NCBI RefSeq assembly: GCF_001642805.2
Contig: NZ_CP016948.1
Location: 2,046,001-2,110,000, forward strand
DNA length: 64,000 nucleotides
From: Serratia surfactantfaciens
Lineage (GTDB): Bacteria > Pseudomonadota > Gammaproteobacteria > Enterobacterales > Enterobacteriaceae
Direction: 5' to 3'
The translations under genes and the position numbers were made by a program. Below are positions 1-8,404 of this stretch, in pieces. Below the pieces are notes generated by a model. That model ran no database searches. It was not told the DNA's origin and worked only from the letters and a program-made list of their open reading frames with translations. Each line of letters begins with the position of its first letter. Position 1 is the first letter of the stretch.

Positions 1-105
1 CCACACAAATGCGATAAAGCCACGTTCAAACCCTCTGTTAGACTTTTTTCCATTACTGCGAAAGCGTGCTTTCGCGGCTTTGTGAGCAATGAAAAGGTAA
101 CATCG

Positions 106-3100
106 ATGATAACTACAGATGGTAATAATGCAGTCGCTTCCGTGGCCTATCGCACCAACGAAGTGATTGCCATCTACCCTATCACGCCGAGTTCTACCAT
201 GGCTGAGCAGGCGGACGCCTGGTCCGGCGATGGCCGGCAAAATATCTGGGGCGATATCCCCCGGGTGGTGGAAATGCAGTCGGAAGGCGGCGCGATCGCC
301 ACCGTGCACGGCGCTTTGCAGACCGGTGCGCTGTCGACCTCGTTCACCTCATCGCAGGGTCTGCTGCTGATGATCCCCACGCTGTACAAACTGGCCGGCG
401 AGCTGACGCCATTCGTACTGCACGTCGCCGCGCGCACCGTGGCTACGCACGCGCTGTCGATCTTCGGCGACCATTCGGACGTGATGGCGGTACGCCAGAC
501 CGGCTGCGCCATGCTGTGCGCCGGCAGCGTGCAGGAAGCGCAGGACTTCGCGTTGATCTCGCAGACCGCCACCCTCAACGCGCGCGTGCCGTTTATTCAT
601 TTCTTCGATGGGTTCCGCACCTCGCACGAAATCAACAAGATCGTGCCGCTGAGCGACGATACGCTGCGACAAATGCTGCCGCAGGGAGCGATCGACGCTC
701 ACCGCAGCCGGGCGCTGTCGCCGGATCATCCGGTGGTGCGCGGCACTTCCGCCAACCCGGATACCTATTTCCAGTCCCGCGAAGCCACCAACCCGTGGTA
801 TGACGCCACCGGTCAGCACGTGATCGCGGCCATGGAAGCCTTCGCCGCCCTCACCGGCCGTCACTATCGGCCGTTCGACTATTACGGCCATCCGCAGGCC
901 GAGCGCGTGGTGGTGGTGATGGGGTCCGCCGCCGGCACCTGCGAAGAAGTGATCGACACCCTGCTGACCCGCGGCGAGAAAGTCGGCGTGCTGAAAGTTC
1001 GGCTGTTCCGGCCGTTCTCCGCCAAACACCTGCTCGGCGCGCTGCCCGACAGCGTGCGCAGCGTCGCGGTGCTCGACCGTACCAAAGAACCGGGCGCGCT
1101 GGCCGAACCGCTGTATCTGGACGTGATGACCGCGCTGGCGGAAGCCTACAGCCAGGGGGAGCGCGCCACGCTGCCGCGGGTGATCGGCGGCCGTTACGGG
1201 CTGTCGTCGAAAGAGTTCGGCCCGGACTGTGCGCTGGCGGTGTTCCGCGAGTTGGCGCAGCCGCAGCCGCGCCCGCGTTTCACCGTCGGCATCTTCGATG
1301 ATGTCACCGGCCTTTCGCTGCCGCTGAGCGACGAAATCCTGCCGCAGCGCGCCTCGCTGGAAGCACTGTTCTACGGTTTAGGCAGCGACGGCTCGGTCTC
1401 GGCCACCAAGAACAACATCAAAATCATCGGCAACGCCACGCCGCTGTATGCCCAGGGCTATTTCGTCTACGACTCCAAAAAGGCCGGCGGCCTGACGGTA
1501 TCGCACCTGCGCGTCAGCGAGCAGCCGATCAACTCGGCCTATCTGGTCAGCCGCGCGGACTTCGTCGGCTGCCACCAGCTGCAGTTTATCGATAAGTACC
1601 AGATGGTCGAACGCCTGAAGCCCAGCGGCACCTTCCTGCTCAATACCCCTTACGGCGCCGACGAGGTCTGGTCGCGCCTGCCGCAGGAGGTTCAGGCACT
1701 GCTGCACCAACGCCAGGCGCGTTTCTATATCATCAACGCCGCCAAGCTGGCGCGTGAATGCCGGCTCGGCGCACGCATCAACACCGTGATGCAGATGGCG
1801 TTCTTCCATCTGACGCAGATCTTGCCGAGCGACGTGGCGCTGCAACAGCTGCAGGACGCCATCGCCCGCAGCTACAGCAGCAAGGGCCAAGAGATCGTCG
1901 AGCGCAACTGGCAGGCGCTGGGCGCCACCCGCAGCGCGCTGATTGAAATTCCGCTGCAGCCGGTCGACGGCAGCAGCCCGATGCGCCCGCCGGTGGTCTC
2001 GGACGCCGCCCCGGACTTCGTCAAAACCGTTACCGCGGCGATGCTGGCCGGGCTGGGTGATGCGCTGCCGGTTTCCGCCTTCCCGCCGGATGGCACCTGG
2101 CCGGTGGGCACCACCCAGTGGGAAAAGCGCAACATCGCCGAAGAGATCCCGGTCTGGCAGCCCGATCTCTGTACCCAGTGCAACCACTGCGTCGCCGCCT
2201 GCCCGCACTCCGCCATTCGCGCCAAGGTGGTTCAGCCGGCCGAGATGGAACACGCGCCCGCTTCTCTGCAGTCTCTGGATGTGAAAGCGCGCGATATGCG
2301 CGGGCAAAAATACGTTCTGCAAGTGGCACCGGAAGATTGTACCGGCTGCAACCTGTGCGTCGAGGTCTGCCCGGCGAAAGATCGCCAGAACCCGGAGATC
2401 AAGGCGATTAACATGGCTTCGCGCCTCGATAATCTGACGGCGGAAAAAGACAACTACGACTTCTTCCTGCAGCTGCCGGAAATCGATCCGGCGCAGCTGG
2501 AGCGCATCGACATTCGCACCTCGCAACTGATCACGCCGCTGTTCGAGTACTCCGGCGCCTGTTCCGGCTGCGGCGAAACGCCGTACATCAAACTGTTGAC
2601 CCAGCTCTACGGCGATCGTTTGCTGATCGCCAACGCCACCGGCTGCTCGTCAATTTACGGCGGCAACCTGCCGACCACGCCGTATACCACCAACGCCGAA
2701 GGGCGCGGGCCGGCGTGGGCCAACTCGCTGTTCGAGGACAACGCCGAATTCGGCCTGGGCTTCCGCCTGACGGTCGATCAACATCGCGCGCGGGTGCTGC
2801 GCCTGCTGAACGCGCTGGCGCCGCAGCTGCCGGAGCAGTTGGTCAACGCTCTGCAGATGGCCGACGTGGCGCCGGAGCCGCGCCGTAAGCAAATCGCCGA
2901 ATTGCGCACGCAACTTGCGAGTATTGAAGGCGCAGACGCGCGTCAGCTGGCGGCCGATGCCGACTATCTGGTGGATAAATCCATCTGGCTGATCGGCGGT
3001 GACGGCTGGGCCTACGACATCGGCTTCGGTGGTTTGGATCACGTTCTCAGCCTGACCGAGAACGTCAACGTGCTGGTGCTCGACACCCAGTGCTACTCCA

Positions 3101-3639
3101 ATACCGGCGGCCAGCAGTCGAAGGCCACACCGCTCGGCGCGGTGACCAAATTCGGCGAACACGGCAAACGCAAGGCGCGCAAGGATCTGGGCGTCAGCAT
3201 GATGATGTATGGCCATGTCTACGTCGCGCAAATCTCGCTGGGGGCGCAGCTCAATCAAACGGTGAAAGCGATTCAGGAAGCCGAGGCCTATCCGGGGCCG
3301 TCGCTGATCATCGCCTACAGCCCGTGCGAAGAGCACGGCTACGATCTGGCGCTCAGCCACGATCAGATGAAACAGCTGACCGCCACCGGCTTCTGGCCGC
3401 TGTACCGCTTCGATCCGCGCCGCAGCGCCGAGGGCAAGGCCGCATTGGCGCTGGACTCCCGGCCGCCGAACAGCAGCCTGGCTGAAACACTGCTGAACGA
3501 GCAGCGCTTCCGTCGCCTGAACTCGCAGCAGCCGGAAGTGGCCAGCGCGCTGTACCAGGCCGCGGAGAAAGAGCTGAAGGAGAAATACGACTTCCTCAGC
3601 CTGCTGGCCGGCAAGGCGGAAAAATCCGCCGCCGAGTAA
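106..3639 (+). CDS. nifJ: pyruvate:flavodoxin/ferredoxin oxidoreductase
   Basis: Single-chain 1177-residue pyruvate:flavodoxin oxidoreductase (E. coli YdbK type). It oxidises pyruvate and CoA to acetyl-CoA and CO2 and passes electrons to flavodoxin or ferredoxin in the cytoplasm. The N-terminal thiamine-type domain (ITPSSTMAEQ) leads to the CoA and oxidoreductase domains. Next come two ferredoxin clusters (CTQCNHCVAACP and CTGCNLCVEVCP), then a C-terminal TPP domain with GDGWAYDIGFGG and a final GACSGCGETP-type FeS region. An in-frame GTG at 82 would add 8 residues. I chose the ATG at 106 because AAGG sits at a normal distance before it and the E. coli protein starts at the matching MIT. The gene stands alone and ends at a clear terminator. 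Identification is firm; the physiological electron acceptor is inferred from the family. Confidence 0.95.
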   Translation: MITTDGNNAVASVAYRTNEVIAIYPITPSSTMAEQADAWSGDGRQNIWGDIPRVVEMQSEGGAIATVHGALQTGALSTSFTSSQGLLLMIPTLYKLAGELTPFVLHVAARTVATHALSIFGDHSDVMAVRQTGCAMLCAGSVQEAQDFALISQTATLNARVPFIHFFDGFRTSHEINKIVPLSDDTLRQMLPQGAIDAHRSRALSPDHPVVRGTSANPDTYFQSREATNPWYDATGQHVIAAMEAFAALTGRHYRPFDYYGHPQAERVVVVMGSAAGTCEEVIDTLLTRGEKVGVLKVRLFRPFSAKHLLGALPDSVRSVAVLDRTKEPGALAEPLYLDVMTALAEAYSQGERATLPRVIGGRYGLSSKEFGPDCALAVFRELAQPQPRPRFTVGIFDDVTGLSLPLSDEILPQRASLEALFYGLGSDGSVSATKNNIKIIGNATPLYAQGYFVYDSKKAGGLTVSHLRVSEQPINSAYLVSRADFVGCHQLQFIDKYQMVERLKPSGTFLLNTPYGADEVWSRLPQEVQALLHQRQARFYIINAAKLARECRLGARINTVMQMAFFHLTQILPSDVALQQLQDAIARSYSSKGQEIVERNWQALGATRSALIEIPLQPVDGSSPMRPPVVSDAAPDFVKTVTAAMLAGLGDALPVSAFPPDGTWPVGTTQWEKRNIAEEIPVWQPDLCTQCNHCVAACPHSAIRAKVVQPAEMEHAPASLQSLDVKARDMRGQKYVLQVAPEDCTGCNLCVEVCPAKDRQNPEIKAINMASRLDNLTAEKDNYDFFLQLPEIDPAQLERIDIRTSQLITPLFEYSGACSGCGETPYIKLLTQLYGDRLLIANATGCSSIYGGNLPTTPYTTNAEGRGPAWANSLFEDNAEFGLGFRLTVDQHRARVLRLLNALAPQLPEQLVNALQMADVAPEPRRKQIAELRTQLASIEGADARQLAADADYLVDKSIWLIGGDGWAYDIGFGGLDHVLSLTENVNVLVLDTQCYSNTGGQQSKATPLGAVTKFGEHGKRKARKDLGVSMMMYGHVYVAQISLGAQLNQTVKAIQEAEAYPGPSLIIAYSPCEEHGYDLALSHDQMKQLTATGFWPLYRFDPRRSAEGKAALALDSRPPNSSLAETLLNEQRFRRLNSQQPEVASALYQAAEKELKEKYDFLSLLAGKAEKSAAE

Positions 3640-3646
3640 CCCCATC

Positions 3647-3676
3647 AGGGCGCGAGCGATTCGCGCCCTGTTTTTT
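3647..3676 (+). terminator. rho-independent terminator of nifJ
   Basis: A 9-bp perfect stem (AGGGCGCGA / TCGCGCCCT) with a 5-nt loop is followed by G and six T, beginning 7 nt after the nifJ stop. Confidence 0.85.
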
Positions 3677-3866
3677 ACCGCTGACGCAAGCCGTAGCGAT
3701 AAAACCTGCTGGCATTCCTGCGCGCAATCCGTACCATACAGGCCTCGCGTCGGGTGTATGGATGCATGATGATGAATAATGATCAAAATCGACCGGTTGA
3801 ATGGTAAACTTGCGGTCTAAAACGCCATGCCCCTAGTGCCCCCCATTGAGAATGAGCACGATTTAA

Positions 3867-4805
3867 ATGTCAGAAAAGCAATCCGTTAGCCAAAAAGAGC
3901 AATACAACCTGAACAAATTGCAAAAGCGCCTGCGCCGCAACGTGGGCGAAGCGATCGCCGATTTCAATATGATTGAAGAAGGCGACCGCATCATGGTCTG
4001 CCTGTCCGGCGGCAAAGACAGCTACACCATGCTGGAAATCCTGCGCAATCTGCAGCAGAGCGCGCCGGTCAACTTCTCGCTGATCGCGGTAAACCTCGAT
4101 CAGAAGCAACCCGGCTTCCCGGAGCATATTCTGCCCGCCTACCTGGAAAGCCTGGGGGTGGAGTACAAGATCGTCGAAGAGAACACCTACAGCATCGTCA
4201 AAGACAAGATCCCGGAAGGCAAAACCACCTGCTCACTGTGCTCGCGCCTGCGCCGCGGTATTCTGTACCGCACCGCCACCGAGCTGGGTGCCACCAAGAT
4301 CGCGCTGGGTCACCACCGCGACGACATTCTGCAGACGCTGTTCCTCAATATGTTCTACGGCGGCAAGATGAAAGGCATGCCGCCCAAGCTGATGAGCGAC
4401 GACGGCAAGCACGTGGTCATTCGCCCGCTGGCCTATTGCCGCGAGAAAGACATCGAGCGTTTCTCGATCGCCAAAGAATTCCCGATCATCCCATGCAACC
4501 TGTGCGGCTCACAGCCTAACCTGCAGCGCCAGGTCATCGGCGATATGCTGCGCGACTGGGACAAACGTTACCCGGGCCGGTTGGAAACCATGTTCAGCGC
4601 CATGCAAAACGTGGTGCCTTCGCATCTGAGCGATATCAACCTGTTCGATTTCAAAGGCATCCAACACGGTAGCGCCGTGGTGGACGGCGGCGATTTGGCC
4701 TTCGATCGTGAAGACATTCCGATGCAGCCGGTCGGTTGGCAGCCGGAAGACGTGGATGACGCAGCGCCTGCGCCGGAGCGTTTGAACGTGCTGGAAATCA
4801 AATAA
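3867..4805 (+). CDS. ttcA: tRNA 2-thiocytidine(32) synthetase TtcA
   Basis: 312 residues. ATP-dependent thiolase that makes 2-thiocytidine at position 32 of some tRNAs, using a 4Fe-4S cluster. The PP-loop SGGKDS is at residues 47-52. The CxxC pair C122/C125 (CSLCSRLRR) and C210/C213 (CNLCG) supply the cluster-binding cysteines. The protein is near-identical in layout to E. coli TtcA over the whole length; only the acidic C-terminal tail differs. In E. coli, ttcA is the Rac prophage integration site; here the gene is intact and nothing phage-like flanks it. It is monocistronic, with its own terminator at 4813. Confidence 0.96.
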   Translation: MSEKQSVSQKEQYNLNKLQKRLRRNVGEAIADFNMIEEGDRIMVCLSGGKDSYTMLEILRNLQQSAPVNFSLIAVNLDQKQPGFPEHILPAYLESLGVEYKIVEENTYSIVKDKIPEGKTTCSLCSRLRRGILYRTATELGATKIALGHHRDDILQTLFLNMFYGGKMKGMPPKLMSDDGKHVVIRPLAYCREKDIERFSIAKEFPIIPCNLCGSQPNLQRQVIGDMLRDWDKRYPGRLETMFSAMQNVVPSHLSDINLFDFKGIQHGSAVVDGGDLAFDREDIPMQPVGWQPEDVDDAAPAPERLNVLEIK

Positions 4806-4812
4806 CGCCCTT

Positions 4813-4847
4813 CGCCGCTTGCCCCCTGCAAGCGGCGACATTTCTCT
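4813..4847 (+). terminator. likely terminator of ttcA
   Basis: Stem CGCCGCTTG / CAAGCGGCG (4813-4821 and 4829-4837) with a 7-nt C-rich loop, then ACATTTCTC, a weak T-rich tract. It begins 8 nt after the ttcA stop. Confidence 0.6.
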
Positions 4848-4914
4848 CTCTCGACGCTCTCGATCCTGTTCACAGTTTGCGCAAATTTTACTGGGCTGTG
4901 CCGTTTTTACCCTA

Positions 4915-4934
4915 TACTGTGTATTTATACAGTC
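4915..4934. promoter_or_regulatory. LexA (SOS) box
   Basis: TACTGTGTATTTATACAGTC has the invariant CTGT-N8-ACAG arms at 4917-4920 and 4929-4932. It agrees with the enterobacterial LexA consensus at 17 of 20 positions. It overlaps a TATACT hexamer (4913-4918) that could be a -10 element and ends 16 nt before the ATG of the VOC gene. That is the geometry of a LexA-repressed promoter. Binding itself is inferred. Confidence 0.75.
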
Positions 4935-4950
4935 ATATGAAGATCGCGCA

Positions 4951-5349
4951 ATGAATATCACCCCCTGCCTGTCCCACGTCTCGCTTGGCACCAACGATTT
5001 CGCTGCCGCCGCCGCCTTTTACGATCGCACGCTGGCCGCCCTGGGTTGCCGACGCGTGCTGGAGCATCCCGGTGCTATCGGTTATGGCCGCGACTACCCG
5101 GAGTTCTGGTTGCAGGTGCCGATCGACGGCCACCCCGCCTCGCTCGGCAACGGCACGCACGTCGGCTTTTTCGCCACCAGCAAGCAACAGGTAGATGAGT
5201 TCCATCGCCAGGCGCTGCTGGCCGGCGCCGTCGATGAAGGCACGCCCGGTTCGCGGCCGCACTACGGCGAGGCCTACTACGGCTGCTTTGTCCGTGATTT
5301 GGATGGGCACAAGATTGAAGCCAGCTTCTGGGATGAAAGCGCAGCCTGA
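4951..5349 (+). CDS. VOC (glyoxalase/bleomycin-resistance) family protein, probably SOS-controlled
   Basis: 132 residues forming one vicinal-oxygen-chelate unit pair: N-terminal HVSLGTNDFAAAAAFYDRTL and C-terminal YGCFVRDLDGHKIEASF. The family includes glyoxalases, antibiotic-binding proteins and dioxygenases, so the substrate cannot be named. The ATG at 4951 is where VOC homology begins; upstream in-frame codons run through the promoter and are not used. A five-codon ORF (ATG at 4937, stop at 4952) overlaps the start and may be chance. The LexA-type box directly upstream suggests induction by DNA damage. It is convergent with zntB. Confidence 0.8.
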   Translation: MNITPCLSHVSLGTNDFAAAAAFYDRTLAALGCRRVLEHPGAIGYGRDYPEFWLQVPIDGHPASLGNGTHVGFFATSKQQVDEFHRQALLAGAVDEGTPGSRPHYGEAYYGCFVRDLDGHKIEASFWDESAA

Positions 5350-5368
5350 GGAAGCGAGAAAGTGGAAT

Positions 5369-5397
5369 AAAAAAATGCCGGTGATTAAACCGGCATT
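5369..5397 (-). terminator. terminator on the minus strand, downstream of zntB
   Basis: Stem AATGCCGGT / ACCGGCATT (5374-5382 and 5389-5397), bordered by seven A at 5369-5375. Read on the minus strand this is a hairpin running into a T tract. It lies about 170 nt beyond the zntB stop and just after the VOC gene on the other strand. Confidence 0.65.
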
Positions 5398-5514
5398 GTA
5401 CGAATCAAATGTGCTATGCAGTAATTCAAAAATAAGAAAGTAAGACAATTATGGAGCGCAACGCCCATCGCTTGACGTTGCATTCACCTGCGAGAGAGAT
5501 CATGCCCCATTTGC

Positions 5515-5555
5515 CCCGGCTAAATGTTGATATTGCTCAATGTTAACCGGGTTTT
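5515..5555 (+). terminator. possible imperfect terminator between VOC gene and zntB
   Basis: CCCGG (5515-5519) pairs with CCGGG (5547-5551). Internal TTGA/TCAA pairing lies in between and TTTT follows. The stem is interrupted by internal loops, so this is only a weak candidate for ending + strand transcription from the VOC gene. Confidence 0.3.
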
Positions 5556-5567
5556 CATCATTTTTGC

Positions 5568-6551
5568 CTATAGCCAGCGGCTGCGCTTCAGCCACCAGGC
5601 TACGCCTCCTACCAGCGCCAACAGCATCAGGCAGAAGGTACCGAAACCAAATGACGCCGTGTTGCCCGGGATGCCGCCCAGGTTGACGCCGAACAGCCCG
5701 GTCAGGAAGGTGGTGGGCAAAAATACCATCGCCAACAATGACATGGTGTAAGTGCGGCGGTTCATCGCGTCGGCCATCACCGTGGTGATTTCGTCGGACA
5801 ATATGGCGGTGCGCGCGATGCTGCCGTCCAGATCGTCCAATCCCCGCCCCAGCCGATCGGCGATGTCCTGCATGCGGCGGCGATCGTCATCGCTCATCCA
5901 CGGCAGGCGGTCGCTGGCCAGCCGCGCGAAGACGTCGCGCTGCGGCGCCATGTAACGACGCAACACGATCAGCTGTTTACGGATCAATGCCAGCTGGCCG
6001 CGCTCCGGCACCTGCTGCTCCAGCAATGCGTCCTCCAGGTCGATAATCCGGTCGTGCAGATCTTCGATGAATTCGCTGGTATGATCGGTCAACGCATCGG
6101 AAATTTCCACCAGCCAGTTGCCGCTGTTGGTTGGCCCGGCGCCGCTTTGCAGATCGTTCACCACCTGATCGATGGAATAGACCTTGCGATGCCGGGTGGA
6201 GAGAATCAGTTTGTCGGTGATGTACACGCGGATGGTGACCAGCTGATCCGGCCGCGAGTTGGCGTTGAAGTTGATGCTGCGCAGGGTGATCATGGTGCCT
6301 TCGCCCTGGCGACTGACGCGCGGCCGTGAGCTTTCGCCGGAGAGCGCTTCACGCACCGAGTCCGGCAATAACGGTGTGGTGCTCAGCCATTCGGCGCTGG
6401 CCGGCTGCGCGTAATCAAGATGCAGCCAGCACGGTGCGTCGCAGGTAATCTTGTCATCCTGCTCGATCGACGTTACGCCCCCCTTACCGTCCAACTGGTA
6501 GGCGTAAACCGCATCGGCGACCTGCAGCTCGCTCCCCTCAATCACATCCAT
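5568..6551 (-). CDS. zntB: zinc transporter ZntB (CorA family)
   Basis: 327 residues. CorA-type inner-membrane zinc transporter. A large cytoplasmic N-terminal domain (about residues 1-265) ends in a long helical region ([37 protein letters not shown]). Two transmembrane helices follow, with the family signature GVN in [15 protein letters not shown] between them. Full-length agreement with E. coli ZntB, which also lies close to ttcA. It is divergent from the hydrolase at 6705 and convergent with the VOC gene. Transport direction in this family has been debated (efflux versus proton-coupled uptake); the sequence does not settle it. Confidence 0.95.
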   Translation of the reverse strand: MDVIEGSELQVADAVYAYQLDGKGGVTSIEQDDKITCDAPCWLHLDYAQPASAEWLSTTPLLPDSVREALSGESSRPRVSRQGEGTMITLRSINFNANSRPDQLVTIRVYITDKLILSTRHRKVYSIDQVVNDLQSGAGPTNSGNWLVEISDALTDHTSEFIEDLHDRIIDLEDALLEQQVPERGQLALIRKQLIVLRRYMAPQRDVFARLASDRLPWMSDDDRRRMQDIADRLGRGLDDLDGSIARTAILSDEITTVMADAMNRRTYTMSLLAMVFLPTTFLTGLFGVNLGGIPGNTASFGFGTFCLMLLALVGGVAWWLKRSRWL

Positions 6552-6704
6552 TCATTTATCCCCTCAAGTCTTGCTTATGTTGCTGAGTCTAGCGTTAACG
6601 CCTTGGAGATCAAAGGCCAAGCTGTAACGCCAGTTTGCACAACGAACGAAAAGCGTGCTCTATACTTCAGTCGAGGAAACATCAGCGCAAACAGAGGAGC
6701 AAAA

Positions 6705-7802
6705 ATGGCGGGAAGTACTGAATCAGGCGCAATACATTCTGCATCGATCCTGACGGCTCTGCGCCGCCTGCTCAGTACCGTGGTAGCGGCCACGCTGTTC
6801 ACCAGCCAACCGCTGCATGCAGAACCGACGCTGGGGCGCATCTCCACGCCTTTTCACGTAACGACGGCGGCCGGCGATGTCACTTACTATGTCGCCCATG
6901 AGCACAGCGTACAGCCGCGAAGCGCACTGGTGGTGATACACGGTCACCCGCGCGATGCCGCGAAAACGCTGCAGGCGGCGATCGACGCCGCGCAAGCAGC
7001 AGGAGCGGGAAGCGATACCCTGCTGGCCGCCCCGCTGTTCCAGGTACCGGAAAAACTCGCCACACACTGCCATTCCACCGGCCTGCCCCGGCCACAAGAC
7101 GGCGATGCCCTGTGGCGCTGTGGCTCCTGGATCGAAGGCGGTTTGGATAATGGTGGGAAAACCGGTTCGTTCAACGCCATGGATAAGCTGTTGGCCGATC
7201 TGCACCGGCGCTGGCCGTCGCTGCAGACGATAACCCTGGCCGGTTTTTCCGCCGGCGCCCAGTTCGTGCAGCATTATGTTGGCTTCGCCAACCCGCCGGA
7301 CGGAGTGCGTGTGCGCTATGTGGTGGCCGATCCCGGCAGCTGGCTCTATTTTGACAGCCTGCGGCCCCAGCCGACAAACTGGGAGAACTGCACCAGTGAA
7401 AAAACGTGCCGTTTTCACTGGCAAACGGCGGACGCCGGACAGTGTCCACAGGCCAACCGCTGGAAATACGGCCTGGAAACGCTTCCCGCTCACCTGCAGC
7501 TTAGCGCCGACGCGGCCCGCCGGCGCTACGCCGCCGCCGATATCACCTATCTGGCCGCCGCCGATGATACTGGCGCCGCACCGGGTGCCTACTATCGGAT
7601 ACTCGACAAGTCCTGCGCCGCCGAGCTACAGGGTCCCTATCGGCTGCAGCGCGCCCTGGCCTATGCTGACTATGATCGACGTTATCTGGCTCCGGATAAA
7701 CCGCATCGGTTAACGATCGTACCCGGCTGTGGGCACAACGTCACCTGTGTCTTTCCGGCTCCGGCGGCCAGGCCGGCGCTCTTTCCCATTAATGCAGACT
7801 AA
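6705..7802 (+). CDS. secreted alpha/beta-hydrolase
   Basis: 365 residues, exported. Residues 1-39 form a signal peptide with hydrophobic stretch STVVAATLF and cleavage after LHA. The mature protein shows HGHP near residue 79, the nucleophile elbow GFSAG (Ser182) and a C-terminal GCGHNVTCVF whose His (about 344) would complete a Ser-His triad. Several Cys (HCHSTG, RCGSW, ENCTSEKTC, GQCPQ, KSCAAE) suggest disulfides in the periplasm or outside. The start is the ATG at 6705, preceded by GAGGAG; the longer in-frame reading from 6420 crosses the divergent zntB. The substrate is unknown; esterase, lipase or peptidase are possible. Its stop codon lies in the inverted-repeat element at 7800-7882. Confidence 0.8.
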   Translation: MAGSTESGAIHSASILTALRRLLSTVVAATLFTSQPLHAEPTLGRISTPFHVTTAAGDVTYYVAHEHSVQPRSALVVIHGHPRDAAKTLQAAIDAAQAAGAGSDTLLAAPLFQVPEKLATHCHSTGLPRPQDGDALWRCGSWIEGGLDNGGKTGSFNAMDKLLADLHRRWPSLQTITLAGFSAGAQFVQHYVGFANPPDGVRVRYVVADPGSWLYFDSLRPQPTNWENCTSEKTCRFHWQTADAGQCPQANRWKYGLETLPAHLQLSADAARRRYAAADITYLAAADDTGAAPGAYYRILDKSCAAELQGPYRLQRALAYADYDRRYLAPDKPHRLTIVPGCGHNVTCVFPAPAARPALFPINAD

Positions 7803-7882
7803 TAATAACGGCAATGAAATAAACCACCGCCGATAAATCAGACAATATCGCCGATAAAGCGCTGGCAATGCCGTTATTATTA
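7800..7882. repeat. 14-bp perfect inverted repeat enclosing two 9-bp direct repeats
   Basis: TAATAATAACGGCA at 7800-7813 is exactly complementary to 7869-7882. The 55-nt interior carries GCCGATAAA twice (7829-7837 and 7850-7858). The left arm includes the stop codon of the secreted hydrolase. It could be a long-loop 3' hairpin, a protein-binding array or a tiny MITE-like remnant; nothing in it codes. Confidence 0.7.
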
Positions 7883-7996
7883 TGACTTAACATATTGCTA
7901 TCAATTTTAATTCAAAATGATAATAATAAATCAACACAAAGCTGTTTCAGCGCAAATTTTAGGGGCATATACTTTTCTCACTACGAGGAGGTAGTT

Positions 7997-8245
7997 ATGT
8001 TACGCGACCATTTAAAAATAAACGCCAGCGATACGTTGGAAAAAATCAGCAATATTCATTTGCAAAACCAGGGCCAGGAAGAGATCAGTGAGTTTGTCGT
8101 GAAAAACGCCGCCGGCCTGCAAATTGGCAAGGTTTCCGTTCACGATCGTTTCAGCACCCGCCGCTCTTACCCCACCAGCTACCGCATCACTCAAACCGAT
8201 ATGAGCGGCCGCGTGGTGGTGGATGCCATGCGGGACTGCCTATAA
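7997..8245 (+). CDS. hypothetical small protein
   Basis: 82 residues, not recognised. GAGGAG lies 6-11 nt before the ATG at 7997, supporting translation; an in-frame extension upstream lacks such a site. No signal peptide or membrane helix. The N-terminal half is polar and helical (KINASDTLEKISNIHLQNQGQEEISEF). The C-terminal half looks like alternating strands (VVKNAAGLQIGKVSVHDRFSTRRSYPTSYRITQTDMSGRVVVDAM), so a small beta-sheet domain is likely. It lies alone between the secreted hydrolase and convergent mppA. Confidence 0.65.
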   Translation: MLRDHLKINASDTLEKISNIHLQNQGQEEISEFVVKNAAGLQIGKVSVHDRFSTRRSYPTSYRITQTDMSGRVVVDAMRDCL

Positions 8246-8359
8246 GCGTAGCCGCACTCTGAAATAGCGAAACAATAATGTGATGATAGCCGCCCTGTTT
8301 ATTATTAAACGGGGTTTATCGCGTGGAAAAATTAATTACCTTCGCCATTGCAGCGCCGA

Positions 8360-8389
8360 AAAAATAAAGCCCCCGCATTAGCCGGGGGC
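8360..8389 (-). terminator. terminator of mppA
   Basis: GCCCCCG (8369-8375) pairs with CGGGGGC (8383-8389). Read on the minus strand the stem runs into TTTATTTTTT. It starts 15 nt beyond the mppA stop. Confidence 0.8.
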
Positions 8390-8404
8390 GATAAATAAAC
8401 CGGT

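Noticed and set aside
1378..2526. 382-codon frame antisense to nifJ
   Set aside because: Shadow frame caused by third-position GC bias; no homology seen.
3840..4805. Prophage remnant at ttcA (Rac site in E. coli)
   Set aside because: ttcA is intact and no integrase, att duplication or phage gene is adjacent.
4937..4954. Five-codon ORF overlapping the VOC start
   Set aside because: Too short to support as a leader peptide; more easily chance next to the LexA box.
5526..5539. FNR-like TTGATATTGCTCAA in the VOC/zntB gap
   Set aside because: Lies between convergent gene ends, where no promoter is needed; better read as part of a weak hairpin.
6420..6704. N-terminal extension of the secreted hydrolase
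   Set aside because: Would run through divergent zntB and bury the signal peptide; GAGGAG marks the ATG at 6705.
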